Shown here piece after piece: positions 34,145 through 45,179 of a stretch of DNA of 64,000 nucleotides (its first letter is position 1; every line of letters begins with the position of its first letter). The notes beneath the pieces were generated by a model that had not been told where the DNA came from, did not search any database, and saw only the letters and a list, made by a program, of their open reading frames with translations. The translations under genes were made by a program, and so were the position numbers. The DNA comes from Poecilobothrus nobilitatus (taxonomy: Eukaryota; Arthropoda; Insecta; Diptera; Dolichopodidae), in NCBI GenBank assembly GCA_947095535.1, contig OX352773.1, positions 266,344,515-266,408,514 of the forward strand, in the 5' to 3' direction.

Positions 34145-34734
34145 AGTTGCATGAAGTAGAGAAAAATAGTAAGCTCAATTGTAGGAATGAAATTTCAGTT
34201 GCTTTCGAAAAGAATTTTGTTAAATCTATATATATTCACGGAAAATCGGTAGTAGATATCAGACCAGATCTTAAAGCTGATGATGTTCTCTTCTACAGCA
34301 CTTCTCTATATCGTTCTAAGTCCTGCTGTGAATTAATGGATTTACTTATTAATGTAAAGGATGCAAAAACTTCCCTATCTAATGTTTTAGACATTCCAGC
34401 TCAATGCAATGTATCAAAAAGCTATAACACTGTACCTTTTAACTATAGACAAGAATTTTCTTCATCAGAAATATCTGATTTTAAATGGATTGTTCTGCAC
34501 GAAATTTATAACAAAATTAACCCTTCCCTGCTAAATATTCCAAAATTTATTATCGATATGCATATAAAAAGAATTACTGAAATCGAACCGACTTCGACTT
34601 TTAAAGAACGTATTGCAATGAAATACTTTAGGTGCGATTATAAAACTTTATTAAAAAATAATTTAACACAATTTATACTAAATTACATTTGCTGTTCTAT
34701 GTATCCTTGTTGTAGTTGTACTATTAAATAATTA
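34145..34734 (+). CDS. Candidate terminal exon of an unrecognised gene
   Basis: Open for about 195 codons after a strong acceptor: a T-rich tract and 'ttactttaattttag' ending at 34144. The stop is at about 34729. The translation is complex, with no low-complexity runs (for example DIRPDLKADDVLFYSTSLYR, DFKWIVLHEIYNKINPSLLN, MKYFRCDYKTLLKNN), and ends in a Cys-rich tail (CCSMYPCCSCTIK). No ATG is required, because it looks like a spliced-in 3' exon. The LINE at 32455-34062 would then lie in the preceding intron. AATAAA near 34756 and an A-tract at 34815 follow. I do not recognise the family. The alternative is a fragment of a mobile-element protein or a retrocopy, but the acceptor argues against a retrocopy. 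Confidence 0.5.
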
Positions 34735-34810
34735 CTAATTAATTATGATGTAAAATGCAAAATAAAATTTAATTAAACTGTAAAATTTTAAAACAATTTA
34801 TTAATTGAAA

Positions 34811-34814
<4 letters not shown>

Positions 34815-34843
<29 letters not shown>
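34815..34843 (+). repeat. Genomic poly-A tract
   Basis: Twenty-nine consecutive A's about 55 bp after an AATAAA downstream of the 34.1-34.7 kb open frame. It may be a simple repeat or a retrotransposed tail. Confidence 0.9.
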
Positions 34844-34845
<2 letters not shown>

Positions 34846-35189
34846 AAAATAATAATTAGTTTCATACAAAATTTCAACCCCACATTAACAAGTTTATTTT
34901 TTTAAATTTTTTTTATAATTTAACGTATCAATTATACAACACTAGTGGTTTATCCACTACCGTATAAATAATATTTAAATTTTCTGTTTTCCTTTTATAA
35001 ATTATATTTTGTAGTCGTAAGAATTAAACCTAGATTTAGAAGAAAATTGTAAAAATAATTTATAATGTAATGAAGATTTAAATAAAAATAAAAAATAAAT
35101 AAACTAAAAAAAATAGTGACTTATGCATATTATTAACAAAATTCGAAATTTGTAATATTTATACCTACATACATTACATATGTAAAATT
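34844..35189. other. AT-rich spacer
   Basis: No gene or RNA recognised. Confidence 0.4.
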
Positions 35190-35535
35190 TTACACCACGT
35201 AGACCATACATAAAGGTTAAAAAATAAAAAAGCATATTAATTATTGAATGTGAATCGAGAAAAAAAGTGAATAAATTTAATATGTATGTGTGTGATGGTA
35301 CTTGATATGATCATAAATATAATATTATGTACATATATTAAAAAACTACAAAATAAATCATAAAATTAGAAAAAAGATTTTTTTCTCCTATAGTTTACTA
35401 TAGTGTATATACATATGTAATAACATGCATATATGTACATGTATACCTACTTAGTTAAACTAATTAACATTAATCCAATATATGTATGTATGTATGTTAA
35501 TTAATAATTTTATACATTTAAATTTATAAACAAAA
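35190..35535. repeat. Right arm of the long inverted repeat
   Basis: Reverse-complement partner of 28527-28720 and 30215-30250 (see there). The arm is nearly continuous on this side, while the left arm is split by about 1.5 kb. Confidence 0.8.
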
Positions 35536-35589
35536 GTTTATAAAGCAAAAACAAAAGTTTATAATTTTTGTTTCATAAAGCCAACAAAA

Positions 35590-35620
35590 TATTCCGGGCA
35601 ACGCCGCGTATTCCTGCTAG
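35590..35620 (+). mobile_element. Helitron-type 3' terminus
   Basis: 'CCGGGCAACGCCGCG' (a slightly decayed CCGG/CCGG hairpin), then 'TATTCCTGCTAG' followed by T. A short GC hairpin about 10 bp before a terminal CTRR, with T on the 3' side, is the hallmark of Helitron 3' ends. No Rep/helicase coding sequence is present, so this would be a non-autonomous element whose 5' TC end I could not locate. Confidence 0.6.
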
Positions 35621-35670
35621 TATAAAATATAAGAGATAATTATTTTTAATCAGTCGCGATTGCAGAAAAA

Positions 35671-37269
35671 AACGAGGAAGAGTGCAGTAGAGTAGACTGT
35701 GTCAACTCTGGGATACCCGTATGAACGTAATATATCCTATTATAAAACTTGATCATCTTTTAAAAACATTCAGATGTTTAAATACCGAACTACAGAGATA
35801 TATTTATGTAAATTGTGGAGTTGTATGGCAGCTACCCGAATATATTGCGCCTAGCTTCATTAAGTTCCAAGAAATGCAAGAAGCCTAAACCAGCTGCATT
35901 AGATCAATCAAATTTTACAAAAGTTTTTGGCATGCAACTCGACACTTTTTCACTAAATTTCAGATAGCTAGATTCAATAGACACTGAGTTATTTTCATTT
36001 AAAAAGAGATTTTGTATGGCAGCTACCCGAACCCGTCACACCACCACAACCAAATTTTGCAGAAGTTGTTGCCATAAAACTTGATCATCATTCGCAAAAT
36101 TTCAGATACCTAGATTGAACAGACACTGGGTTATTTCTATTTAAAGAAAGACGTTGTATGGCAGCTACCCGAACCCGGGGACAGAAAATGCTGGAGTTAA
36201 ATAGCAAAACTAACAATTTTACAAAAGTAACGTAAAAAAATTTTCAGCCTCCTAGCTCCTCTATTTTTTGAGTTATCGTGCGGACGGACACTGAGTTCTT
36301 TTCATTTAAAAAGAGATTTTGTATGGCAGCTACCCGAACCCGTCGCACCAGCACAACCAAATTTTGCAGAAGTTGTTGCCATAAAACTTGATCATCATTT
36401 GCAAGATTTCAGACGCCTAGCTTTATTAACTTCCAAGAGGTGCAAGAAGCCTGAACCGGCTGCTCTAGGCCAACCAAATTTTACAAAAGTTGTTGGCATA
36501 TAACTCGACACCTCTTTACTAAATTTCAGATTCCTAGCTTCAATAAACACTGAGTTATTCTCATTTAACCGGATAAGTAGTATGGCAGCTACCCGAACCC
36601 GTCGCACCACCACAACCAAATTTTGCAAAAGTTGTTGCCATAAAACTTGATAACCATTTGCAAGATTTCAGACGCCTAGCTTTATTAACTTCCAAGAGGT
36701 GCAAGAAGCCTGAACCGGCTGCTCTAGACCAACCAAATTTTACAAAAGTTGTTGGCATGTAACTCGACACCCCTTCACTAAATTTCAGATTCCTAGCTTA
36801 AATAAACACTGAGTTATTCTCATTTAAACGGAGAAGTTGTATGCCAGCTACCCGAACCCGCCGCACCAACACAACCAAATTTTACAGAAGTTGTTGCCAT
36901 AAAACTTGATCATCATTTGCAAAATTTGAGAACCCTAGCTTGAATAGATACTGAGTTATTTCTATATAAAGAAAGAAGTTGTATGGCAGCTACTCGAACC
37001 CGCCGACCGAAAATGTTGGATTTAAATAGCAAAACTAACAATTTTGCAAAAGTGACGTAAAAAAAATTTCAGCCCCCTAGCTCCTTTATTTTTTGAGTTA
37101 TCGTGCGGACGGACGGACGGACGGACGGACGTACATGGCTTAATCGACTCAGAATTCGATTCTGAGCCGATCCATACCTTTGACACTATATCTAGCTCGG
37201 CTCCTTTAAGGTGTCACAAACGTAATGGCAAATTTATTATACCCTTGAACATAGTTCATACGGGTATAA
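35671..37269 (+). repeat. GGAC-tailed dispersed repeat family A, longest copy, with 260 bp tandem units
   Basis: The head is 'aacgaggaagagtgcagtag' and the tail 'catagttcatacgggtata'. Inside, an about 260 bp unit starting 'tatggcagctacccgaaccc' repeats from 36322 (next starts 36581 and 36840), with shorter decayed units before and after. Near the end is (GGAC)n at about 37105-37135, then 'cgattctgagccgatccata' and 'aggtgtcacaaacgtaatgg'. Other copies: 51968-52813 (inverted), 61391-62515, 62849-63473, 9652-9830. Open frames in it are repeat artefacts. Confidence 0.9.
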
Positions 37270-37984
37270 CGAGGAAGAATACAGTTGCCTTTGTCAACTC
37301 TTAGATACCCGTACGAACCGTTAGTATGTTCACAGCCTGTCAATATCTATCTATATCTCTGCTTACAATATTATTTTTTTAATATTTTAGTATTTTAAAA
37401 TAATTTGGGTGAATTTTATAATTTCTAGAACTATGGGTTGTATATATATTCAAACTATATATTTATACATTCTTCAAAAGCAGATTTTAACCTTCCACAT
37501 AACGATTATCAATCCAAAACTTTTTCAAATATTCTATAGTACCATTTAATACTAAGCGGTAAATGTATATTAAATTTACTTAGTACAAAATAGTAAATAT
37601 AATTTTAAATATTATAATATATTATATTTAAATATTCCATTGACAGAATAATTTCTTATAAGTACAATAAAATACATATATGTATGTAAACACAGCGCTA
37701 TATAATATACATCTATCATTCATTCACTAGTGACATATACGATAATGTAAATAAACATAATATTATATAAGTATGTATATATATCAATATCATATAAATA
37801 AAAATTCTTCAAGCAACCGTTATGTTGTTTATTTATTTACATTTTTTTGTACTATGCATTATATCCTCAACAATTTCAAATTATCGAGTAAAACAAAATG
37901 GAAAAAATTCGTTAAAGAAATTTGTTAGAAAATTTGAAAAAACAAGTAACACTTTCGCCAATTATAAAGTAACCCTATATTATT
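37270..37984. other. Head fragment of family A, then AT-rich spacer
   Basis: A second, truncated family A head ('acgaggaagaatacagttgc') directly follows the full copy and stops near 37320. The rest is AT-rich without genes. Confidence 0.5.
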
Positions 37985-38806
37985 AAAAAAAAATAATTAT
38001 TTAAAAATAAAATTTTGACAGGTGTTCAAGTTACAGGTGTTTAAAAATAGAAAATTTTCAGTTTTTGACCCCTTACAGCTCCTAAACGGGGGGTGATACA
38101 AAAAAAATTTCTGAAATGACTCATACTTATTTTTAAAGATCTAACTTCTGTCAAAATTTCAAGTCTCCAACTTAAACCGTTTAGAAGATAGAAGTGTTAA
38201 AGGTTTTTGCAAAATTTTAGTTTCGCATACCGGTAAATTAAGACACCGTATGCCACAACTATATATTTATTGTATATACACTTTTAAAGCTAATAAAAGT
38301 GGTAATCGTTTGGCGTTTTCAAAATGAAGATATACCTTATACAACTTGTGCTATAACAATTTAAATATAGAGCTTTTTTGAACCTTTGGGGAGCTGTAGC
38401 TCCGTAACGGGTGGGGCTACAAAAAAAAGTTATTAAAAATAAAATTAATATTTTTGTGATATCTATCAGCAGTTAAAATTTCATAGCTCTATTTCAAAAA
38501 AATTGTGGGGATCTAAAAGTTAGGTGTTCGAGAGCTACCCTAAGGTTTGGTCCAAACTCAACGAAAAAAAATAGGGATCCTACAAATTATTCCCAGAATA
38601 TTTTGTGTAAATTTCAAGATTCTAGCTTTCTTAGTTTTTGAGTTAGCGTGCTGACGGACGGACGGACGGACATGGCTCAAAAGTCTTAGAATTTTTTTCT
38701 GATCCGATCCATACCTTTGAAGGTATATCTAGCTCGCTTATTTCGAGGTGTTACAAACGGAGGAGTAATTTTATTATACCCGATCCTATCCGTACGGGTA
38801 TAAAAA
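37985..38806 (+). repeat. Mosaic dispersed repeat (family C-like body, family A-like tail)
   Basis: The body resembles family C ('gtgttcaagttacaggtgtt', 'gagctgtagctccgtaacgg'), while the end has (GGAC)n at about 38653, 'ctgatccgatccataccttt' and 'ccgtacgggtata' as in family A. This suggests that the two families share structural modules. Confidence 0.75.
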
Positions 38807-38910
38807 TACTAAAAAGATGTAATATAATGATGCAATGATCAAAATGCATCAATTGCGAAAAATAGTTAATAAAATTAGTTTTTTAAATGTAACAATAAGA
38901 ATATAAATAA

Positions 38911-39910
38911 ACAAGGTAGAATGTAAACCAACGGTTTTTAAAAGCGCACATTAACAAAACACAATACAAACTGTTTAGAATTGTGACTTGCACAAAAATT
39001 TGAATATTTAAGAAATAAAATTTAAGAGATTTTTTGTAACAAGAAAATATGTGAAAATAGGACTTTTCTGAAATTTTGAGGGGCTGTAAGTCCGGCACCC
39101 TATATAACTAAGAAAAACCGTTAACACACGTAAAAATATATTAGTGGAGCTTTAACTTTTATGTCTTACCGAAGAAAAATTTCTACAGGTGCTTAAGTTA
39201 CAGATGCCTAAAAATAGCAAATTTTCAATTTTTCAGCCCTAATACCTCTTAAACATGGGGTGGTACAAAAACTTTTTTTTGAGCAAACTTATACTAATTC
39301 TAAAAGTTCTTTCTTGTCTCAAAATTTCAGGTTCCTATCTAAAAGCGTACCGGAGTTATGAAAAAAAAATTTCATGCAAAATGTGGTTTTCACATAACGG
39401 TAAATTTAAATAGTAAATTACAAAATATTGCATAATTTTGATATTGATTTGTATAGATAATAAAATTTCGGGTCTTCTGGCGGTTTTAGATTGCAAAACT
39501 ATTACGCAGAGCCTGAGATATATACATCTGAAAATGCGGCTTTTTTGCAATTTTGAAGAGCTGTAACTCTGGAACCCTATACAACTAAAATAAACCTTCA
39601 ACACACGAAAAATATATTACTGTAGATTTAATGTTTTTATCTTGGCGAAGTAAAATGTGTACAGGTGCCTAAGTTATAGGTGCTTAATAAAAGCAAATAT
39701 TCAATTTTTAAGCCCTAATAGCTCATAAACAGAGAATGGTCCAAAAAATTTTTTCAAAGTTTGAAGAACTGTAGCTCCGTAATTAATAGAGCTACATGAA
39801 AAATTTGTTCCACAAAATAAATTTTTTTTCTCTATCTTTAACGGTGTAGAAGTTTTGTAAACAGACGGACAGAGTAACACATTTTTTAAAAATTTTTTTG
39901 GAAATGTGCT
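38911..39910 (+). repeat. Dispersed repeat family C, copy 2
   Basis: Collinear with 31281-32090 but about 190 bp longer, because the middle section ('tgtaactctggaacc', 'gtgcctaagttataggtgct' near 39560-39690) is a second, diverged pass of the same motif series. Minus-strand open frames within are artefacts. Confidence 0.9.
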
Positions 39911-40039
39911 AAAAAGATTTTTCATTCTTCAATTTTTGTATTAAGAAAAATCATAAAGATGGAAAAGATCGAGATTCAAATTTTTTTTTGGTTTTTGTAA
40001 CAAGGAAATTACACAGCCTTCCCTTTTCCGACGTGCTGT

Positions 40040-40150
40040 AAATGTCGTAACGGAGAATTATTCTTACGAGTATGGGATTCGAACCCACACTTCCTCAGTG
40101 TTTACAACGTATTTCATACGCTCTAATCACTGAGGCCCTATTTCATACGC
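40040..40150 (-). repeat. tRNA-derived SINE-like unit, copy 3
   Basis: On the minus strand: 'GGGCCTCAGTGATTAGAGCG', 'AAACACTGAGGAAGTGTGGG' and 'TTCGAATCCCA'. Upstream on the plus strand 'accgaggccctc' at 40158-40170 duplicates the unit's head. Confidence 0.85.
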
Positions 40151-40627
40151 ACCACCGGGCACCGAGGCCCTCAGATTCAAATTTCTAAGTAAATTAATAA
40201 TTTTAGAGTGTTCATAAATAGCTATATAATTTCAATTTTTCTCTTATCAATAATTATCATTTTATATTTTTATTTATTTGCATTAATTATAATTTAAATT
40301 ACAATTAACATAAATTTTTTTAAGCTCTAGCTACATAAGCTATCAGTTTATTCTACTAATCAAATTCTTCGTAATTTGTTTTTTTATGTTAATATTTAGA
40401 AAAGTTAAATACAAAATTATTTTCTTTACAATTTATTTTTATAATAAGTTTAATAAGTACAAGTTTAATAAATACATTATTACGCATATTATAAATTGAC
40501 AAATGTACATTATATTTATCAATAAGTAAAAGCTTTAAGTATTTCACCAAACTTATCAAAATATAATAAAAATTTTTTCTTCGATAGTAATGCAATAATT
40601 GCAATAATTCATTACAAAAATATAATA
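40151..40627. other. AT-rich spacer, no gene seen
   Basis: Low-complexity A/T sequence with no supported feature. Confidence 0.4.
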
Positions 40628-41559
40628 CAGTCGGACCCGTGTAAATGCAATCCGGTTAAGTGCATAACCCATTTAAAGGAACGCAAAAATTTTGTACCAT
40701 AAATTTAAACATTATTTTCTAACATTTTTACTCGGATATTTGAAAATCGTTTAAATGCAAAAACCTTATAAAAGCACAAACAATTTTTGATTTGTTAGCC
40801 ATAACCAAAGACTATATTATACTAACATATATATAATAACAGTTACTATACAGGGTGTCCCGCATTAACTTGCACATAGAGCAGGAAGTGAAGGGGAGCA
40901 TCACAACGAACAAAAAATTATATCGGAGGGAGGGGGGTCTATTCTGGACCCTTTTTGAGATATGAGGGATTAAAGATTTTTAGCGACTTTTCATAAAAAA
41001 ATCTATAACTTTTGAACGGCTTGCTATAGAGATAAAAAATACATTTTGTAGAGTAGGTTGTCAGCTTTAATGTGTATGTATTAACGATCCCCATATAGCC
41101 AGCAGTTACAAAGTTATGAAGGTTTAAAATTTTTTAAAATAAAAAAAAAATCGTCAGAACTCAATTTTCTTTTGAAACACCTGCTCTATGTGCAAGTTAA
41201 CGCGAGACACCCTGTATAGTCTTTGCCATAACCCATAGAAATAAACTCTAGAAATCTTAAACCCGTAGAAATAAATTACACAGCCTTTAAATACAATTAA
41301 TACAATTAAATATAAATTATAATTATTTTAACATTAGTTTTTGAATTTTAAATAACGAACTGTTAATAGGTTTGCATTAATAAAATCACAACAAATCAAT
41401 TTTAAATAACACGCATATAAGCACATATTTGTGCTTTTATCAATGGTTTTTCTAAGTGCACAAATTTGTGCAATTATCCGGTCCTTGGATTAATGCAAAA
41501 CTCGGATATGAGCATCAAAGGCTGCATTTTTTCTCTGTGCAATTAAATGGGTCCGACTG
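40628..41559. mobile_element. pogo/Tigger-like non-autonomous element with a nested insertion
   Basis: The left end CAGTCGGACCCGTGTAAATG and the right end, reverse-complemented, CAGTCGGACCCATTTAATTG form inverted termini with TA on the left flank. The interior has subterminal 'gcaatccggttaagtgc' motifs and no transposase. It is interrupted by the 364 bp element at 40851-41214. The CAGT-start and TA target fit pogo/Tigger-type elements, an inference from the termini only. Confidence 0.75.
40851..41214. mobile_element. 364 bp MITE with CAGGGTGTC termini, flanked by TA
   Basis: The left end CAGGGTGTCCCGCATTAACT continues with TGCACATAGAGCAGG. The right end, reverse-complemented, is CAGGGTGTCTCGCGTTAACT with the same continuation. 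TA flanks both sides (40849-40850, 41215-41216). The TA target suggests Tc1/mariner-type mobilisation. No coding sequence. Confidence 0.9.
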
Positions 41560-42069
41560 ATATAATTATTTTTCATCTCATAAATAAATTCGTTTAATAA
41601 ATTATATAAAAACAAAAGAATCACAAATATAGATATATTGATACTGTGATTTTAAGTATTAAATGTTCGTAAACTTTCTGAAGTGTCTTTCTTAGCACAA
41701 TAATTGTTTGGCACCTTTATAGAATTCGAATATGTATATGTTTTAACCTCATTAAATCTTAGCATCTTAAAAAAAAAAAACTGTTTTTTTTATCTACAAA
41801 AAAAAATCCTATCTATTTTACTATTTAGGTTACCTATATACCCATAGTTTGAAATATATGGGGTTCAAATGGGGGACAGGATAATATTTATATAAAATGT
41901 GATACTACGATAAGTTATTTGTGAATATTTTTGGTATTAAAACTCTCATTTTTTAAGAGAATTTGATTAATAATCACTCTTTAATTACGAAATGATAAGT
42001 TATTTCTTAATTATGTAATGAAATATTATAGTACGTTCTTTACTTATTAAAACTTTTTAGAGCTTTGTT
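41560..42069. other. AT-rich spacer
   Basis: Nothing recognised. Confidence 0.4.
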
Positions 42070-42345
42070 AAGTTAATAATCATAAATATGATTTTGGCGT
42101 AATCAAAACTTATCAAAAAAAACATAATTTATTATTTAATTGATTATTTCACATATGTTATTAAGGATTTAGTGATTTAGTGTTTGTTACAAAATAGTGG
42201 GGCTCTTGTCCTGTATATTTCATATATTGTTTCTATATATACCTATAAAAATTGAAAATAAATATAAAAATATCAGAAATAAAAAAAGTTTTATAAAATT
42301 TTACAATTTTATTTATTTATTGCTGTTTTCATAATTAATTTTTGT

Positions 42346-43254
42346 TTATTTTTTCCCAGGGCGATGGAAAGTGAATTTAGCTTTTGTAATTGTAAACTTA
42401 AATTTGGCTGGAACTTAAAGGATTAGAAAATAAAAATTACAATATATTAATATTTAATAGTAAAAAATTTAAATTATAGGTACTAAAAATGAATTTTTTT
42501 TTATTATAAATATAACTATATATTTGTAATGTAATCACAAACATGTGAACACTTTAGTTGATATAAACGTAGTTGGCATCATAAATGTCAAATCATAATT
42601 CATAAAATCAATAAATCAATTATAATAATAAATCACTATTTCAGAGTTCAGAATTCTCGACTCTCGAGAAGAACCACATGTTTTTAAGTCTAACATATCA
42701 ATATTATGTAGTTATTACTATTAACAACTAAAAAAGAAAATTGATTCGGCAACCTTGTTTTAATAATAATAAAAATTATCAATTATGATACGAAATCCTA
42801 TAGAATGGTAAAACTCACATTCTCTGTATATGCCAAATTTATTTAGAAAAAAAATATTTTTGTATTGTTAATTTAATTGTTATAACTTTATTTTAACTGA
42901 AATTTTTGTGTAAATTCTACAAAATAATTTAAAATTATTAAATTTATTAAGTTTTTTTTTCTACATTTCTTAATTAATTCTTTTTGTTTTAAAACTTTTA
43001 AAATAAAACTTAATATATTCATCATTATTCTATTTTTCATTTTTTAAATTTTTATAACATATTATATGTTCATTTATATTTAATAGAAATTTAGAAAACT
43101 GTTTGTATAGCTTACCTGGAGGTGCGGCTGGTATGCTTAGTACGGGTGGTACAGCGTCTGCGGGTTTATCTGGTACAACTGGTACAGCTGGATCATCTGC
43201 TGATATAACAGACATTATCATAATCGTTATACAAAAATACAGTAAATATTTCAT
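42346..43254 (-). CDS. Small secreted protein with cationic C-terminal tail (paralogue 2, two exons)
   Basis: Exon 1 is 43254-43116 (139 nt) and exon 2 is 42413-42346 (68 nt). The intron 43115-42414 has a textbook donor (CCAG/GTAAGC) and ends TTTAAG. The predicted protein is 68 aa. Residues 1-19 are a signal peptide (MKYLLYFCITIMIMSVISA), followed by an about 27-residue Pro/Val/Ala spacer with one DKPAD motif. The exon 2 tail begins PAKFKFTITKAKF and ends HRPGKK. The tail differs from paralogue 1 at four positions (L/F, S/T, S/T, V/A), all conservative, while frame, length and C-terminal GKK are kept: a coding pattern. The role is unknown, probably extracellular. The spacer is far shorter than in paralogue 1. 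Confidence 0.75.
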
Positions 43255-43953
43255 ATTGCAATACGTAAAAAAATATATGTATTTTTATTTCAACTATCGT
43301 CTTTTACGATTAAATTATCACTAACAATTTTACCTTTCTTTATTTTATACTTATATTCTAATATTTAATAATTCAAAAAAATTTAATAATTTAAAAAAAA
43401 AAATAAATAAAAATAAAAATTATTAGGTAAATAAAATTTAAAAAAAGAAAAATACATATGTTTTTTGAAATAAAATTTTTTAGCCAAATCAATTGATAAG
43501 GTGTTATAAATTATATGTTAATTATCGTTGTTTTATAATTTAAAAAATTGAAACAATTTTTTTTATTTAAAATAAAATAAAATAAAAAAAACATTTTATA
43601 ACATACAATAATAAGCAAAAATTATAAAATTAATAAAAAAAAATTATATTAAATATTATATCACAGAAGAATCATTTAAAAGGCATCAGAAAACTGAGGC
43701 TGAATTCAATCTCAAAAGTAAATAACTATATGAAGCATATTCTACTAAGAAGTAAATATTTAAATGCAACTGTTGCAATGCAAACTGTTAAAAAATTAAA
43801 GGTTAATTAAGTTTAAAAATATGTTTGTAAATAAGTTAATGTTGAATTTGAAAATTGTTTAAGTTGAAAGATTGTCAAAGTCCCGTTAAACGATGACTAA
43901 TCTTTTTTAAAATTATATATAATTTTTTTCATCATTTTAACCATATGTCACCC

Positions 43954-43956
<3 letters not shown>

Positions 43957-43964
<8 letters not shown>
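43957..43964 (-). promoter_or_regulatory. Candidate TATA box of secreted-protein gene 2
   Basis: TATAAAAG on the minus strand, in the block conserved with 5173-5180, next to the expanded (TA)n tract and about 700 bp upstream of the ATG because of the 43500-43900 insertion. Confidence 0.4.
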
Positions 43965-44001
<37 letters not shown>

Positions 44002-44035
44002 ATATATATATATATGTATATATATATATGTATTA
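43961..44035. repeat. (TA)n microsatellite
   Basis: About 75 bp of nearly pure TA. The equivalent site in copy 1 (5178-5200) is about 20 bp. Confidence 0.95.
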
Positions 44036-44215
44036 ATATTCTGATAAAGGCCAAATTTCTTTATTTATTAAAAGAAGTTTGAGTATAAACATTTGAATAA
44101 ATATTACCGAACTTAAAAATCAATATCGCAAAAAATTTATTAAATCGATTGCATAATTGAAAAATTATATCAATATATGTATTATTAATCAGACAAGTTT
44201 GAGAAATTTATCGAT

Positions 44216-44580
44216 TGAATTTGAATGTAAGTAAGTCAAGTCAGGATATTACTACAAACTGTTAAATTTTATTTTACTACGATTCCCTGATAGGGTCCAT
44301 CTGAATTCCAATAACTGTGCAGTGTGATTTTACTTGCATTGATATATTAAGGTATTAAATGTAATACAGGTACAGTGACAGAACGCCAGTGGACGTTTAA
44401 TACCTTTATTTTTCGAATTAACGCCCGTGAGGTTTAATTCCTTTTCAAAAAAACTGATCTTAATGCCACTAGAACGTGGGCTTTAAGTCAATTTCGTGAA
44501 AGAATTAAAGACCACTGAGTAACACAAAGGTCACTATCATGAGTCTGTATTTCATTTAACTGGATTGTATTTTACTGTAC
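44216..44580. other. Spacer, no gene seen
   Basis: Slightly less AT-rich than its surroundings. No coding or RNA feature supported. Confidence 0.4.
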
Positions 44581-44585
44581 CCAAC

Positions 44586-44845
44586 TGTAAAATCTTTCCT
44601 AATTTTGAATCTCGCACATGCTAATATATATATAAATATTACGGAAAAGGTGGCGATCCTGATTTTGTAACCAACTATATATATGCACATAAATATAAAT
44701 ATTTCCATTATATTTTAAATATTATGGAAAAAGCAAATACCCTGATTTTGAATCCAACTCTAAAATCCCTTCTAATTTAGAATCTCACATATGCACATAT
44801 ATTCATATTTTGTAAAAGGCGTATAACCCTATTGTTTGTATTTTT
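44586..44845. repeat. Tandem repeat family D, about 110 bp units
   Basis: Units share 'aaaatctttcctaattttga'-type text, 'atctcacatatgcacatata' and a 'ggaaaaggtggcgatcctga'-type segment. Two to three units are here, and related units lie at 60445-60600 and as a stub at 45255-45285. Confidence 0.75.
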
Positions 44846-44864
44846 TTTTTTTGCCTTGCCATCC

Positions 44865-45020
44865 AATTAGGAGTATAGGGCATTCACTAAGTCATTTGTT
44901 ATTCATATTTGACTAAGCTTCAGTTTCGTGAATCATTAATTTCACTAAGCCGTTAATTACTCGGCTGTAGCTATTGTACAAGACTAAGACGTTTCTATTA
45001 TTTCTACACCATCTATTATC
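44865..45020 (-). repeat. Dispersed repeat B1, copy 2 (inverted to copy 1)
   Basis: Reverse complement of 14790-14990: 'cactaagtcatttgttattc', 'ttactcggctgtagctattg' and 'acaagactaagacgtttct'. It is inserted in the family D array. Confidence 0.8.
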
Positions 45021-45179
45021 TTATACAAGAATTATGGTTTATTATTATTTTATTGTGCTATTACAATATGATATTTTATTATAATTTATATGACATATAT
45101 ACTTATTTTTAATTTAATTATATTCTACTAATTATATATTATAAGAAAAATCCATATTATTTGTTATTAATCTATATGA

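Larger units (their letters stand above)
42070..44215. repeat. Segmental duplication, copy 2
   Basis: Same-orientation counterpart of 3775-5350. It carries an about 200 bp insertion (42500-42715) and an about 350 bp insertion (43500-43900), and the (TA)n tract at 43961-44035 is expanded. Confidence 0.9.

Noticed and set aside
36395..36770. Two overlapping minus-strand frames with near-identical protein sequence.
   Set aside because: Products of the 260 bp tandem units in repeat family A, not genes.
43103..43324. Plus-strand 73 aa Gly-rich open frame.
   Set aside because: Antisense shadow of secreted-protein paralogue 2.
43961..44035. (TA)n tract as a replication origin or cruciform element.
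   Set aside because: Explained as microsatellite expansion; the paralogous site has only a short TA run.
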